Below are positions 1 to 8,791 of a stretch of 64,000 nt of DNA, one piece after another. The translations under genes and the position numbers were made by a program. The stretch's first letter is position 1; each line of letters opens with the position of its first letter. The notes beneath the pieces are model-generated. The model did not search any database. It saw only the letters and a program-made list of their open reading frames with translations, and was not told the DNA's origin. The stretch comes from Ignavibacteria bacterium (GTDB taxonomy: Bacteria; Bacteroidota; Ignavibacteria; Kapaibacteriales; UBA961): positions 124,001 to 188,000 of the forward strand of contig JADJXV010000008.1 of assembly GCA_016720145.1 (NCBI GenBank), given 5' to 3'.

Positions 1-2161
1 CTACAGATCGTACTTCGCCGCCGTGTCCTGCGAGTACTGTTTTATCATCGGCTACATCGGAGAGCGCTTTGTAAATATCGGGGTCATTGGGTGAACCATT
101 GCTTGATTTATTGAAATTATATGCTTGCAATGCAATCAACGCAGGCAGCTCCGAATGATCGGATTTATAGACAACCGATGCCTGAATTGCAAGCGTCCGA
201 GCTATTGAAATTATCCGTAAACGCTGGGCATTACGTTCGGAACTCTCTGCTTTTGTTCGTTGTTCGTCGGCATTTTTCTTCTGTGACAGCGCTTCTTTTC
301 GTTGATTATCCGCCTCGTCTCTCGCCTGCAAGGCCACCGCTTTCGCTTGGTCGGCGTTGGTCTTTTGATTTACTGCTTCTTGCTTCTGCACGACTGCAAT
401 CTGCGTCTGCTGCACTGCTATTCCCTGCTGCTGTACGGCGAAGGCACGCTCACGTTCGGCAAGGCGCTGTTGTTGCTCGGCTATCTGCTGCTGCTGGTCC
501 GAAATATGTTTCTGCGCAACGGCTTCCTTCCGTTGCTTTTGCGCTTCGATACTCTGCTGAAGTGCATTTTTCTTTTGCACAAGCGCCGCACTTTCGCTTT
601 CCTCAGCTTTGAATTTGAGATTCATGGCAATCATGAGGAAGAGTATCGAAACGACGGAGGCACTCCCCAAAATAACGGCGAACATTTTGGCGCGTTTGAG
701 TTCGCGCTTTTGCTGACTTTCCCGGCGGATAATATCGAGATTGTATTCTTTGTTGGATTGTTCCAAAAACAACATTGCACGTTCAAAAGCAGGATTATAC
801 CGTTGCGCCCATGTTGCATTGGGCTTGGTATCGGCTTTCCATTTCATTGCTAATTGGAGTTCGGGATTGACAAGCAAACCTGCAAGTCCATTTTGATACA
901 ATTCAGCAGATTTGGAAAGTCGTAGGTATAATTCAGCAGATTTGGTCTCTTCTTCTACCCAACCTGTGAGCCGAGTCCACACTCGCATCAAGCTTTCATG
1001 GGAAATATCGATGATCGTTTCCGGAAGCAAATCACTCGTCACCGGTGGCATGAGGAATGACCTGCCGGGCTGACGAAAGCGTTCGACCACCTCGATGACT
1101 TGTTCTTCGCTCGTATCTGCGAGTCGGCTGATTTCAGCTAATGCTGTCGGTCTGCGTGTGCCTCTGCTGTCTTCACCAAGATTGGTAAGCGACTTAAATA
1201 ACTTCTCGGCTAATTGTCTGGAATGTATATCGGGTAGCTCATTATACACTTCTTCGGCATGTCGTGAAAGCGCTTCTTTCATCGTACCGATTGCTTCATA
1301 ATGCGGAATATCGATTGGTTGGTTGTCTAAGCGGGTTGATTGCCAGAAATCCCATGTTCGCATAAGCGCATGCTGAAGTATCGGTAATTGATCGGGATCG
1401 TTTCCGGTGTCATCAATTAATCTATTGACGAGGCGGTCGGTGATTTGCCCGCCAAAGAGCGTAATAGGTCTTATTATCGCCTGTTTACGTTCGTCAACCG
1501 ACATTCGTGGCACCAAGTAATGACCTTTGTTCAGTGCCTCGGTTAGTCCGAAGAATTCTGCACAATCACTGAGAAAATCAGCTCGCATGGTAATCGAAAC
1601 ATAGATCGGCACTTCCGTCTGGCTGAGGGCATGGAGGAATAAATTGACAAAAATACTTGTCTCGATATAGGCATACTCATCGATCACATCTTGTTTGAAA
1701 CGAAATATTTCCTCAAATTGATCAATGACAAGAAGCGTATTATTTCCACCCCCATATTGCTTTATAATCTCGGCAAGGGCGGAGGGCTTTTCCTGCAACA
1801 TCGTCGAAATCTGTTGGAATTTGGCATCATAGCTATGTCCCGCCGGCACAAGCTTGAGAGAATCGACTAGCGCAGTCGTCAAACGAGCGAGGGGATTTTC
1901 TCCGGGACGGAATAACATAAGATTCCAATTCCCGCTGATAGTATGATAGTGATGCTTGAGAAGTGAAGGGATTATGCCGGCACGGACGAGTGAAGATTTA
2001 CCGCTCCCGGACGAACCTATAACAGCCAAAAAATGCGTTTGTTCAAGCCGTGAAATCGACTCCTTGATCTGAGTCTCTCGGCCGAAGAAAAGAGTATCTT
2101 CGTCGGAAGTAAAACTCCGAAGCCCCGGAAATGGATTTGCGATCGGTGCCAATTGTGCCAT
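1..2161 (-). CDS. nSTAND-type NTPase with C-terminal WD40 repeats (3' end cut by window)
   Basis: The reading frame is open from an ATG at 2161 to the window edge, about 720 codons, so the C-terminus is missing. The N-terminus has the LFFGRE motif (residues 24-29) typical of novel STAND NTPase proteins. A Walker A GSSGSGKS follows near residues 49-56 and a Walker B LLVIDQFEEIF near 139-150. Around residues 490-515 a hydrophobic segment could span the membrane. It is followed by a roughly 120-residue Gln/Ala/Lys-rich coiled coil, and the last visible codons (GHGGEVRSV) look like the start of a WD40 propeller. Known family members are large signalling ATPases in which the propeller senses a ligand. 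The target here is not visible. A STAS protein lies just upstream on the same strand, about 100 bases away, so the two may be co-transcribed. Confidence 0.85.
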   Translation of the reverse strand, partial: MAQLAPIANPFPGLRSFTSDEDTLFFGRETQIKESISRLEQTHFLAVIGSSGSGKSSLVRAGIIPSLLKHHYHTISGNWNLMLFRPGENPLARLTTALVDSLKLVPAGHSYDAKFQQISTMLQEKPSALAEIIKQYGGGNNTLLVIDQFEEIFRFKQDVIDEYAYIETSIFVNLFLHALSQTEVPIYVSITMRADFLSDCAEFFGLTEALNKGHYLVPRMSVDERKQAIIRPITLFGGQITDRLVNRLIDDTGNDPDQLPILQHALMRTWDFWQSTRLDNQPIDIPHYEAIGTMKEALSRHAEEVYNELPDIHSRQLAEKLFKSLTNLGEDSRGTRRPTALAEISRLADTSEEQVIEVVERFRQPGRSFLMPPVTSDLLPETIIDISHESLMRVWTRLTGWVEEETKSAELYLRLSKSAELYQNGLAGLLVNPELQLAMKWKADTKPNATWAQRYNPAFERAMLFLEQSNKEYNLDIIRRESQQKRELKRAKMFAVILGSASVVSILFLMIAMNLKFKAEESESAALVQKKNALQQSIEAQKQRKEAVAQKHISDQQQQIAEQQQRLAERERAFAVQQQGIAVQQTQIAVVQKQEAVNQKTNADQAKAVALQARDEADNQRKEALSQKKNADEQRTKAESSERNAQRLRIISIARTLAIQASVVYKSDHSELPALIALQAYNFNKSSNGSPNDPDIYKALSDVADDKTVLAGHGGEVRSV

Positions 2162-2262
2162 AGCTATAATTACAATTGATATACTATCTTGATAATTAAA
2201 GAAGTTGCAATCGAAGTATGATTGCGCTTGCCTAGATGAACGAATTCAATGGAATGCATGAA

Positions 2263-2598
2263 TTACTGCATGCTACTCACAGCATCTTCTTTATTCGGCA
2301 ATATCGTAAATAATGCCGAAAACCCTGACATATCAAACACTTCACGAATATGCGGCTTCATAGATGAGAGGGCAATCCTGCCATTCGTTTTTTTGAGGAG
2401 TTTTGCTGCCAACAAAAAGACCCGAAGCCCTGCACTACTGATATAATCAAGCTGCCCAAAATCTACGACAAGCTTGTGCACACCGGACTCAATGACAGAC
2501 ATTATTATCGTCTCAGCCTCCGCCGAAGTATTTGAATCTATTCGACCTTCGAGTAAAATCAATCTAATATCGCCAATGGTAACTTCTTCAATTTTCAT
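2263..2598 (-). CDS. STAS-domain protein, anti-sigma factor antagonist type
   Basis: A protein of about 111 aa that is a single STAS domain. The segment DYISSAGLRVFL carries the conserved Ser (S-S-A-G-L) that is phosphorylated in SpoIIAA/RsbV-like anti-anti-sigma factors. An upstream TTG start at 2613 is possible, but the ATG at 2598 is preferred because a GAAAG sequence sits about 12 bases before it. No anti-sigma kinase (RsbW-like) or PP2C phosphatase is next to it. The downstream neighbour is the nSTAND ATPase. The family role is partner switching; what it controls here is unknown. Confidence 0.85.
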   Translation of the reverse strand: MKIEEVTIGDIRLILLEGRIDSNTSAEAETIIMSVIESGVHKLVVDFGQLDYISSAGLRVFLLAAKLLKKTNGRIALSSMKPHIREVFDMSGFSALFTILPNKEDAVSSMQ

Positions 2599-3385
2599 AG
2601 AATTATCTTTCAATAAAATTGCCTGTCAAGGGCAATGAAATAAGTATAATGTTATAGTTAGATACCGAATTCAACTAATGTTGACTACAGTAATTTCATG
2701 GAATATAGTCAACCGGCAGACCAATATATGATTTGTTCTTAATCAATACGTTCTATCACCAACTCATTTATAATCATAACTTTGCATGTGAATAGTATTG
2801 AGAATAGCGCCATACACTTTAACTGTATCTCTGTGGAGAAACAAACAAAGGCGGACGTTTCCCTGTCAGTTAAGACACGGAACATCTTACTATTCAAACA
2901 GTTAATTGATTATAAAGGAAGGAGAATCAATATTCATACACAGAAATACTATTAATAAATTTCCGATTAACTTATTGCATTCAAACATGTTACGGCGAAC
3001 ATAGACTTTTCTATTCTCAATTTTACCAACCTCATCCAAAGACTGCTAATTGATATGCGACTGCACGTTTTCAGTGTCAATTACACTTAATCAATTCTAA
3101 AGAACTTCTCTTTTGAACTACACACATTCAAGCAGAATGACATATACTGTTGCACCAACAATTTTCAAATGTCGAGTTTGAATGAATTTGCAAAGGAATT
3201 TCGCCCGAAAATTACACAAAGTTCAGTAAATTCCGACTACAAATTTTACACGTAAAGCCATTTGCTCGCTTGACGTACCACAACTCGAAGCTATCGAACA
3301 TTGATTTACACAAATACTATCACCACAAATGAGAATTCCATGTAATTGACAACAGCACAACTATCATGTAAATCAACACAGTATG
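2599..3385. other. Intergenic stretch without a recognisable gene
   Basis: About 790 AT-rich bases between the STAS gene and the end of the cation exporter gene. I see no long frame, tRNA or clear repeat. Because the genes on both sides run on the minus strand, the control region of the STAS/nSTAND pair must lie in its left part; TTGACA occurs on the minus strand close upstream of the STAS start (about 2628), but I cannot call a promoter with confidence. Confidence 0.5.
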
Positions 3386-4384
3386 TTATTTATCCGTTGT
3401 TTCATTTTTTTCGTGAAGCGAGCAGCCGTCACATCCTTGCTCGTCAGAATAAAGTTGTGATTCGATCTGCAATGTCGAGTGATGGAGTGAAAATTTCTCA
3501 GCAAGCATCGTTTTCATGAGATGAAGGATATGGTCATGATGTTCTTCTGACGGAACGACTATATGCGCGCTCATCGTATTTTCACCGGGACTAATCTCCC
3601 ATACATGCACATCATGAACGCTTGCAACTCCTTCTATAACAAGTAATTCACGTTCGATGTCTTGTTTTGGTATCGTCATCGGGGCAGAATCCATCAGCAC
3701 CACTCCCGAAGTCCGTATCAGCCGAATAGCGCTACGAATAATCATCGAGGCTATCAAAAATGAAAGTATCGAATCTATCCAATAATAGTTCGTCAAATAA
3801 ATCATTATTCCACCAATAATGACAGCTACTGATGAGAGCAAATCCGTGAGAACATGCAGATATGCGCTACGAGTACTCAAATGATGCGACTTATGTAACA
3901 CCATAGCACTAATGCCATTAGCGATCAAGCCGATCGTTGCAACAAAGAGCATTTGCACCGAAAGTATTTCTTCCGGGTGGAAGAAGCGTTCGATCGCCTC
4001 AATCATGATATACCCGCACATCCCGAGTAAAACGACACCATTGACCAACGCTGCAAGCACTTCTATTCTCCGAAAACCAAACGTGTATTTCCGTAATTTC
4101 TCGACATTTCCATGCGACCGAGAATAAAATCTCAGCGCCATGTACGCAATAAATAATGCACCTGCATCAGCAAACATGTGCCCCGCATCCGAAAGTAGCG
4201 ACAAAGAATGCGAGAAAAACCCGCCTACAACCTGCGCCACAAAAATACTCGCTGTGCATGCCATTGCTATCTTGAGAGAACGAGAGTCACTCTCAATGGA
4301 TGCATGATAATGTTCGTGAGAGTGAGAATGGGAATGGTGAGTATGCGTACTATGAGAATGAGAATGATCGTGCGAATGGTTCAT
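3386..4384 (-). CDS. Cation diffusion facilitator (CDF), zinc/cobalt/cadmium exporter
   Basis: 332 aa, the usual length for CzcD/ZitB-like CDF transporters. The first 30 residues are an unusually His-rich tail (repeated HSH), expected to bind metal in the cytoplasm. Six membrane segments follow. TM2 carries the metal-site motif DAGHMFAD and TM5 carries HVLTDLLSS, matching the HxxxD half of the zinc site. The C-terminal about 85 residues form the cytoplasmic regulatory domain with His clusters (EEHHDHILH) and end in a CDGC motif. The protein should export divalent metal in exchange for protons at the inner membrane. It appears monocistronic, with no metalloregulator visible nearby. Confidence 0.93.
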   Translation of the reverse strand: MNHSHDHSHSHSTHTHHSHSHSHEHYHASIESDSRSLKIAMACTASIFVAQVVGGFFSHSLSLLSDAGHMFADAGALFIAYMALRFYSRSHGNVEKLRKYTFGFRRIEVLAALVNGVVLLGMCGYIMIEAIERFFHPEEILSVQMLFVATIGLIANGISAMVLHKSHHLSTRSAYLHVLTDLLSSVAVIIGGIMIYLTNYYWIDSILSFLIASMIIRSAIRLIRTSGVVLMDSAPMTIPKQDIERELLVIEGVASVHDVHVWEISPGENTMSAHIVVPSEEHHDHILHLMKTMLAEKFSLHHSTLQIESQLYSDEQGCDGCSLHEKNETTDK

Positions 4385-4472
4385 TGACTAAATGCGGGAT
4401 GAATGAATGGATGAACGAATTTCTAGAGATTATTTGATACTTGGATTTGAAGGACTTGATCGATTATTAAAG

Positions 4473-4535
4473 GACATTAACGACATTAACGACATTAACG
4501 ACATTAACGACATTAACGACATTAACGACATTAAC
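4473..4535. repeat. 9-bp tandem repeat, seven perfect copies
   Basis: The unit GACATTAAC is repeated seven times without a mismatch, and an eighth copy begins but diverges (GACTTAAAT). It lies upstream of the CDF gene's neighbour, between two minus-strand genes. Such arrays are prone to copy-number change by slippage. Confidence 0.97.
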
Positions 4536-4579
4536 GACTTAAATGACTGATAACATAATTGCAAAAGTCTTACAAATTT

Positions 4580-4715
4580 TAGACTTATGGACTATCAATT
4601 TGCGACTTAGGGACTTACGGACTTACCGACTTACGACTTGCAGACTTACGACTTACGACTTACAGACTTACGACTTACAGACTTACTACTTGTAGACTTA
4701 CTACTTACTACTAAC
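4580..4715. repeat. Degenerate short repeat based on GACTTAC
   Basis: The segment is built from many copies of GACTTAC/ GACTTACG with small changes (for example ACTTACAG, ACTTGCAG, ACTTACTACT). It looks like an older and more diverged relative of the clean 9-bp array about 50 bases away. It runs right up to the stop codon of the following minus-strand gene at 4711. Confidence 0.85.
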
Positions 4716-5130
4716 TATCATACTTGGCACGATTCTGAAGATTCTTCAAAGCTGCCAGATCGTGCGACAGATCAACGAGATTGCGTATAGTCCCTTGACT
4801 CATGCCGAGATAGGTAAGTTCAAATCTGCGATAGGTGATGTCTGAAGTTTCACCTAAGAATCGAACGAGTAATGTGCGGAGAGTATTCATTTCAATCATA
4901 AACTGTTCCTCCATATTCTGCATTCCTTCCTCGCCCACTCTCATTTTTTTGATAATCCCATACACGCTCCAGATATTTTTACCGGCAAGGATCATATCAT
5001 TCATATCTTCAGCGGCACCTGTTTCGGCCCCAATTTCGAGTAATGCACCGATATCATTGGGTTTACGAAGCTGCACCTCTGATGCTGTCAGATAGTCCAG
5101 AATTGCTTGTGTATCCTCGGATAGTTTCAT
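4711..5130 (-). CDS. Hypothetical soluble helical protein
   Basis: 139 aa that I do not recognise. It has no signal peptide or membrane segment. The composition is strongly helical, with a hydrophobic run in the middle (NDMILAGKNIWSVYGIIKKM). The C-terminus (HDLAALKNLQNRAKY) could be a short amphipathic helix. It starts 36 bases after the stop of the lipoprotein gene and is probably the last gene of that minus-strand set. The coding call rests on the open frame, plausible amino-acid use and tight spacing. No function can be given. Confidence 0.7.
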   Translation of the reverse strand: MKLSEDTQAILDYLTASEVQLRKPNDIGALLEIGAETGAAEDMNDMILAGKNIWSVYGIIKKMRVGEEGMQNMEEQFMIEMNTLRTLLVRFLGETSDITYRRFELTYLGMSQGTIRNLVDLSHDLAALKNLQNRAKYDS

Positions 5131-5166
5131 GGTAAATACTGCGAGAAAGAATTAAAATTGAAAGAA

Positions 5167-5829
5167 TTAGAACTGAAAAGTTGTGAGAATTGAACGGAAT
5201 ATCTTGGATGTTTCTTCTTCGGTTGGGAGTTGCTTGCCGCTGATTGTCGTCGGTACGAGAGCGAATTCATAATAATTTCCGAGGGAGGATTCGAAGACCG
5301 CAATTTTGGTTTTGAGAGTCCCATACGAGGATGGTCCCGGTATCGCGCCGGCGGTCGAGTCTTGACGGAAAATACCGGTAATTTCAAAGTTACCAAACAC
5401 CCGTGACCCAATTTTGAGGGAAGTAGTTTTGCCCACCTGACGTACATTTCCGGCTGTTTTCCGTTCATGCCGTGCAAAGCTCATTCGTGCTAAGGCATAT
5501 ACTCCTTCACGTCCGACGACCGTATCGCTTGATTCTACTTTTCTAACTGTTGAGAATACAGCAGATAGAGTGTAATCCGGGTTCACTGCAATGGCAAAAA
5601 TGTCGGAAGGTGCTTTGCCTTCGAGTTCGACAAAAAACCATCCAACGGGCAGAAGTGCAATGACATCACCGGCTTTCGAGCGAACAAGATTATCGCTCAT
5701 CACCAATTCCGGCTGAGGATTGAGTACCACCGGCGGCGGAATTTGTTCCTTTTGCTTGACGAACAAACAGCCGTTCAGCGAAAGTATTACACTAACAACG
5801 AGAATATACCGGCGAATATGATGCATCAC
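5167..5829 (-). CDS. Hypothetical lipoprotein
   Basis: 220 aa. The N-terminus has a short basic region, a hydrophobic core and the lipobox LNGC near residues 18-21, so the mature protein should be lipidated at Cys and held in the periplasm or outer membrane. The rest is beta-rich with no motif I can name. It starts with two consecutive ATG codons. It lies 48 bases downstream of nuoC on the same strand and 36 bases upstream of the unknown 139-aa gene, so an operon is likely. Confidence 0.8.
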   Translation of the reverse strand: MMHHIRRYILVVSVILSLNGCLFVKQKEQIPPPVVLNPQPELVMSDNLVRSKAGDVIALLPVGWFFVELEGKAPSDIFAIAVNPDYTLSAVFSTVRKVESSDTVVGREGVYALARMSFARHERKTAGNVRQVGKTTSLKIGSRVFGNFEITGIFRQDSTAGAIPGPSSYGTLKTKIAVFESSLGNYYEFALVPTTISGKQLPTEEETSKIFRSILTTFQF

Positions 5830-5877
5830 AACCCTTAAATATTTCAGGTATTTGCTGTCGAATTCAATCTGACTTTA

Positions 5878-6396
5878 TTATATTTTCTCCGGCATCGGCG
5901 GTAGTGGCATTGAGCCGGGAATTCCCATCAACGGAAAATCCTTGCGGAGTGGGTATAAAGGTTCAGCATTTTTAGGATCTGCGAAGTCTTCCGGCATGTA
6001 AAACCTTCGAAGATCGGGGTGTCCGTCAAACTTAATTCCATACATATCAAAGGTTTCACGTTCGTACCAATTTGCTGACTCCCATATCTCGGTCATCGTA
6101 GGCAAGTGCAGATGATAGTCATTCACCGATACTTTGAGGCGCACACGTCCGGCAAAATTCATGGATTGCAGGAAGTAAACGACTTCAAATCGATGCTGTT
6201 TTCTATTCCAATCAATAGCGGTAATGTCAATCAACATCGTGAATTGCGTGAGTGAATTGTCGCGGAGCTCGCGACAGACTTCGACGATATCATCAATGGG
6301 GATAATCAACGTGAGCTGGTTGTGATGTTCGGACGTTTCCACATTTGGGCAAACAGGCCTTACCACTTCGAGAATTGTTTGAGTAGAAATTGCCAT
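5878..6396 (-). CDS. nuoC: NADH-quinone oxidoreductase subunit C (30 kDa subunit)
   Basis: 172 aa, complete. The family signature of the 30-kDa complex I subunit is present around residues 113-130 (ERETFDMYGIKFDGHPDLRR), followed by LYPLRKDFPL. NuoC is part of the peripheral arm of respiratory complex I, which transfers electrons from NADH to quinone. In most genomes nuoC sits between nuoB and nuoD. Here its neighbours are a hydroxylase-like gene upstream and a lipoprotein downstream, so it is an isolated subunit gene. The rest of the complex must be encoded elsewhere. Confidence 0.95.
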   Translation of the reverse strand: MAISTQTILEVVRPVCPNVETSEHHNQLTLIIPIDDIVEVCRELRDNSLTQFTMLIDITAIDWNRKQHRFEVVYFLQSMNFAGRVRLKVSVNDYHLHLPTMTEIWESANWYERETFDMYGIKFDGHPDLRRFYMPEDFADPKNAEPLYPLRKDFPLMGIPGSMPLPPMPEKI

Positions 6397-6442
6397 GACT
6401 TTGTATAATTCTAATAAATAAATAATTATAACTAATTGTAAT

Positions 6443-7102
6443 TTAAGGGCTAACAGTATCTTGAGTTTCGCTTATACCTTTGCCGGAAGGTACATCAGAC
6501 CGTTTAGGAGTCGTTTGAAACACATAATCCCACAAAGGGTTCGACACCCCATACGCCGAATGATCATCCGAATAATGATGCCGCAGATGATACGTTTTGA
6601 GGAATTTCCCGATTCTCCCCTTCAAGTGGAAATGGTGCGTCGCGTAATGTATCGAATCATAACTCACATACCCAAAGACGATACCGGCAAATGCAGCACT
6701 GTGATTCACGCCGAACACCCCATAAAACACCGCAAAAGTCACAATTCCAATCGGCACACTCACGAGCAGTGGCATCACAAGCCGCGTCGAATCTTTCGGG
6801 TAATCATGGTGTATTCCATGAGACAGAAAATGAATGTATTTCCCCCACTGAGTCTTTGGCTCATAATGAAATACAAACCTATGAAGGATGTATTCGAGAA
6901 TTGTCCACAAAAAAACACCAATCACAAAAAATAGGAGCGTCATTATCACCGAAGTAGTAGCCACTCCACGCCACCCGAAATACATAATTATGGGCAAATA
7001 AAAGACAACAGGCGTGATAGGATGTATATGGGAAAAATACTCCAATAATGGATTCGAAAAGAGCCGGACAGACTCGTCTTTATTGGATACAAACTTTGCC
7101 AC
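6443..7102 (-). CDS. Fatty acid hydroxylase / sterol desaturase superfamily membrane protein
   Basis: 219 aa, an integral membrane di-iron enzyme. The histidine boxes are visible: HRFVFH (HX4H) near residue 73, HGIHH (HXXHH) near 92, a His-rich THHFH stretch near 156, and HLRHH near 174. Spacing and order match the fatty acid 2-hydroxylase branch (FA2H/Scs7-like without the cytochrome b5 domain). The expected reaction is oxygen-dependent hydroxylation of a lipid acyl chain; 2-hydroxylated sphingolipids are known in some Bacteroidota, but the substrate here is unknown. It is the first gene of a minus-strand set leading into nuoC 46 bases later. Confidence 0.88.
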   Translation of the reverse strand: MAKFVSNKDESVRLFSNPLLEYFSHIHPITPVVFYLPIIMYFGWRGVATTSVIMTLLFFVIGVFLWTILEYILHRFVFHYEPKTQWGKYIHFLSHGIHHDYPKDSTRLVMPLLVSVPIGIVTFAVFYGVFGVNHSAAFAGIVFGYVSYDSIHYATHHFHLKGRIGKFLKTYHLRHHYSDDHSAYGVSNPLWDYVFQTTPKRSDVPSGKGISETQDTVSP

Positions 7103-7288
7103 AATGGATTCTATAGGTTTTCAGCGCTTGATTTAATGGCAAATTACAAGGAAGATTGGTTTTGAGCAAACTATCTCGCAGGAAAACGAGGATTTTCTCC
7201 CTATAAAGTTTTATTTTAAACGAATAATTACGCTCGTTCCCGCTCGAATTTCATACAGTCACAGCTACTATGCCATTCAGGACTTTTG

Positions 7289-8047
7289 ATGCAACTCTCT
7301 CATAATCTTAATAAATACATACGATCTCTTCACGATAATCATTCCCGCGACCAAGAGCAATGCTTCATAGTGGAAGGAGAAAAGCTCTGCCGCGAACTCC
7401 TTACAAGTTCATTCACTGTAGAATGCCTCGTAATCCGCACGCAATCATCAGAGCAGTTAAATTCGATTGCGAGCGAATTTTCCCACAAAAATATTCCTGT
7501 CTATACGACCGATGAACGCGGCTTCAAGCAAATTTCGGCAATGCAAACCCCGCAAGGTATCCTTGCCATTGTTCGATACGCGCTGCCCACTTCCCTTTCC
7601 GGAAACCTGATAATCCTCGACGGAATTTCCGATCCGGGCAATCTAGGTACTATCATTCGCACCGCTGATTGGTTTGGGTTTCATACTCTCCTTCTTTGCG
7701 GGAATTCTGCTCACCGGTATAATCCCAAAACTGTGCGCGCTACAATGGGTTCAGTATTTCGAACGCAAATTTATCAACCAGAAAACACCATCGAATTTAT
7801 CCAAGAACACTGCCCCGATTACGACTTTTACGGCGCATCACTTTCAGCAACGACGCGGCTTCAAGACCTTCACCCAACAAGCGATCGGTACGCACTTGTC
7901 TTTGGTAGTGAGTCCCACGGTATATCACTCGAACTTCAAAAATATCTCACAACTGACTATATCATTCCAGCTTATGGAGATGCTGAGTCCTTGAATGTTG
8001 CGGTGGCAGCCGGTATTTCTCTTTATCACTTCTCGAATATGGGGTGA
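7289..8047 (+). CDS. TrmH/SpoU-family RNA 2'-O-methyltransferase (RlmB-like)
   Basis: 252 aa. The N-terminal about 80 residues form the eL30-like substrate-binding domain. The C-terminal SPOUT domain carries the three family motifs: LDGISDPGNLGTIIRTADWF with the catalytic Asn and Arg, VFGSESHGIS, and AESLNVAVAAGI. Members methylate ribose 2'-OH in rRNA (for example 23S G2251) or tRNA using SAM. The target cannot be assigned from sequence alone. The ATG at 7289 is chosen over the TTG just before it because an AGGA lies 8 bases upstream. It is transcribed divergently from the hydroxylase gene, leaving about 185 bases for both promoters. Confidence 0.93.
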   Translation: MQLSHNLNKYIRSLHDNHSRDQEQCFIVEGEKLCRELLTSSFTVECLVIRTQSSEQLNSIASEFSHKNIPVYTTDERGFKQISAMQTPQGILAIVRYALPTSLSGNLIILDGISDPGNLGTIIRTADWFGFHTLLLCGNSAHRYNPKTVRATMGSVFRTQIYQPENTIEFIQEHCPDYDFYGASLSATTRLQDLHPTSDRYALVFGSESHGISLELQKYLTTDYIIPAYGDAESLNVAVAAGISLYHFSNMG

Positions 8048-8133
8048 AATTTTGATTTCTGTTGTGCATATTCCAAGCGTGCGTTTACGGTCACCCTTTG
8101 CCGTCCGGGCGTGCTAATTTTCCTGCTTTTTAG

Positions 8134-8231
8134 TTTTAACACTAAGGCACAAAGTGGCCACAGAGGTCACTACAAATACTAGTATCTGTAGTGAACTTTG
8201 TGGATTAACTTTGTGCCTTTGTGTTATAAAA
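8134..8231. repeat. Long imperfect inverted repeat (CAAAG-type palindrome)
   Basis: The left arm (AACACTAAGGCACAAAGT and onward) pairs with the right arm read in reverse (AACACAAAGGCACAAAGT) over roughly 45 bases around the centre ACTAGT near 8179. Transcribed, it would form one long hairpin. A related element is at 12297-12398 and a half-element is near 27117. It lies between two convergent genes (7289-8047 plus, 8295-8534 minus), so it may also end transcription from both sides. Confidence 0.9.
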
Positions 8232-8294
8232 ATTCACAAGTACGTATTTGATAAACAGGTTACATACTAGTAGAGTAGAAGGATGAAGATTTTC

Positions 8295-8534
8295 CTACTT
8301 TTTCTCTTGTTTGCGGTATTTTTGCAGGGCTGAATTAACGGGTTTGGGGTTTTTCTTGGCTTCGATTTCGGCAAGTTGTTGCTTGATATCTATTAAACGA
8401 AGGCGTTTCATTTCCTTGTAAGCTGCAATTTCTTCAGGTGTTTGGCGGCGCGCGGGTGGTAAATTTATCAGATGAGGATTGTTCTTGCGGAATTCTTCAC
8501 GCATATCTTCGAGAAGAGATATATCATTGCTCAT
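8295..8534 (-). CDS. Small charged hypothetical protein
   Basis: 79 aa, rich in Lys, Arg and Glu, with a helical C-terminal half (IDIKQQLAEIEAKKN). The frame extends upstream through the adjacent tRNA gene, which cannot be coding, so the ATG at 8534 (MSNDISLLED) is taken as the start. It is just 53 bases downstream of tRNA-Pro on the same strand and may share its transcript. I do not recognise the family. Confidence 0.6.
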   Translation of the reverse strand: MSNDISLLEDMREEFRKNNPHLINLPPARRQTPEEIAAYKEMKRLRLIDIKQQLAEIEAKKNPKPVNSALQKYRKQEKK

Positions 8535-8586
8535 TGTAGTTCTTGAAAAAATAGCTGTGATTATATGAAACTCATAGATAAAACAG

Positions 8587-8660
8587 TCGGAGTGAGAGGA
8601 TTTGAACCTCCGACCCCCTCGTCCCGAACGAGGTGCTCTACCGGGCTGAGCCACACTCCG
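8587..8660 (-). tRNA. tRNA-Pro (anticodon CGG)
   Basis: On the minus strand the cloverleaf folds fully: 7-bp acceptor stem (CGGAGTG with CACTCCG), D-stem GCTC/GAGC, anticodon stem CCTCG/CGAGG around loop TTCGGGA, five-base variable loop and T-arm with TTCAAAT. The anticodon CGG reads CCG. The discriminator is A and CCA is not encoded. Confidence 0.96.
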
Positions 8661-8791
8661 AATAATTTTTGCAAAAATAAAGAATTGTGAAAACAGAAAG
8701 TACTATATTCAACAAAAAATGAGTTCGTTACCAGCTAAGTCAATATTGAACTTCTGAACTCAATTATGATACATACACACATTCCATCCAC

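Noticed and set aside
121..853. Two plus-strand frames of 163 and 183 codons
   Set aside because: They lie opposite the coiled-coil region of the nSTAND gene, whose minus-strand frame is open over the whole stretch and has clear motifs. The plus frames are low-complexity shadows.
4473..4535. Origin of replication iterons
   Set aside because: The 9-bp repeats are perfect and adjacent without DnaA boxes or a rep gene, so a simple tandem array is the better reading.
8535..8654. N-terminal extension of the 79-aa gene
   Set aside because: It covers the tRNA-Pro gene, which folds perfectly. The shorter start at 8534 is used.
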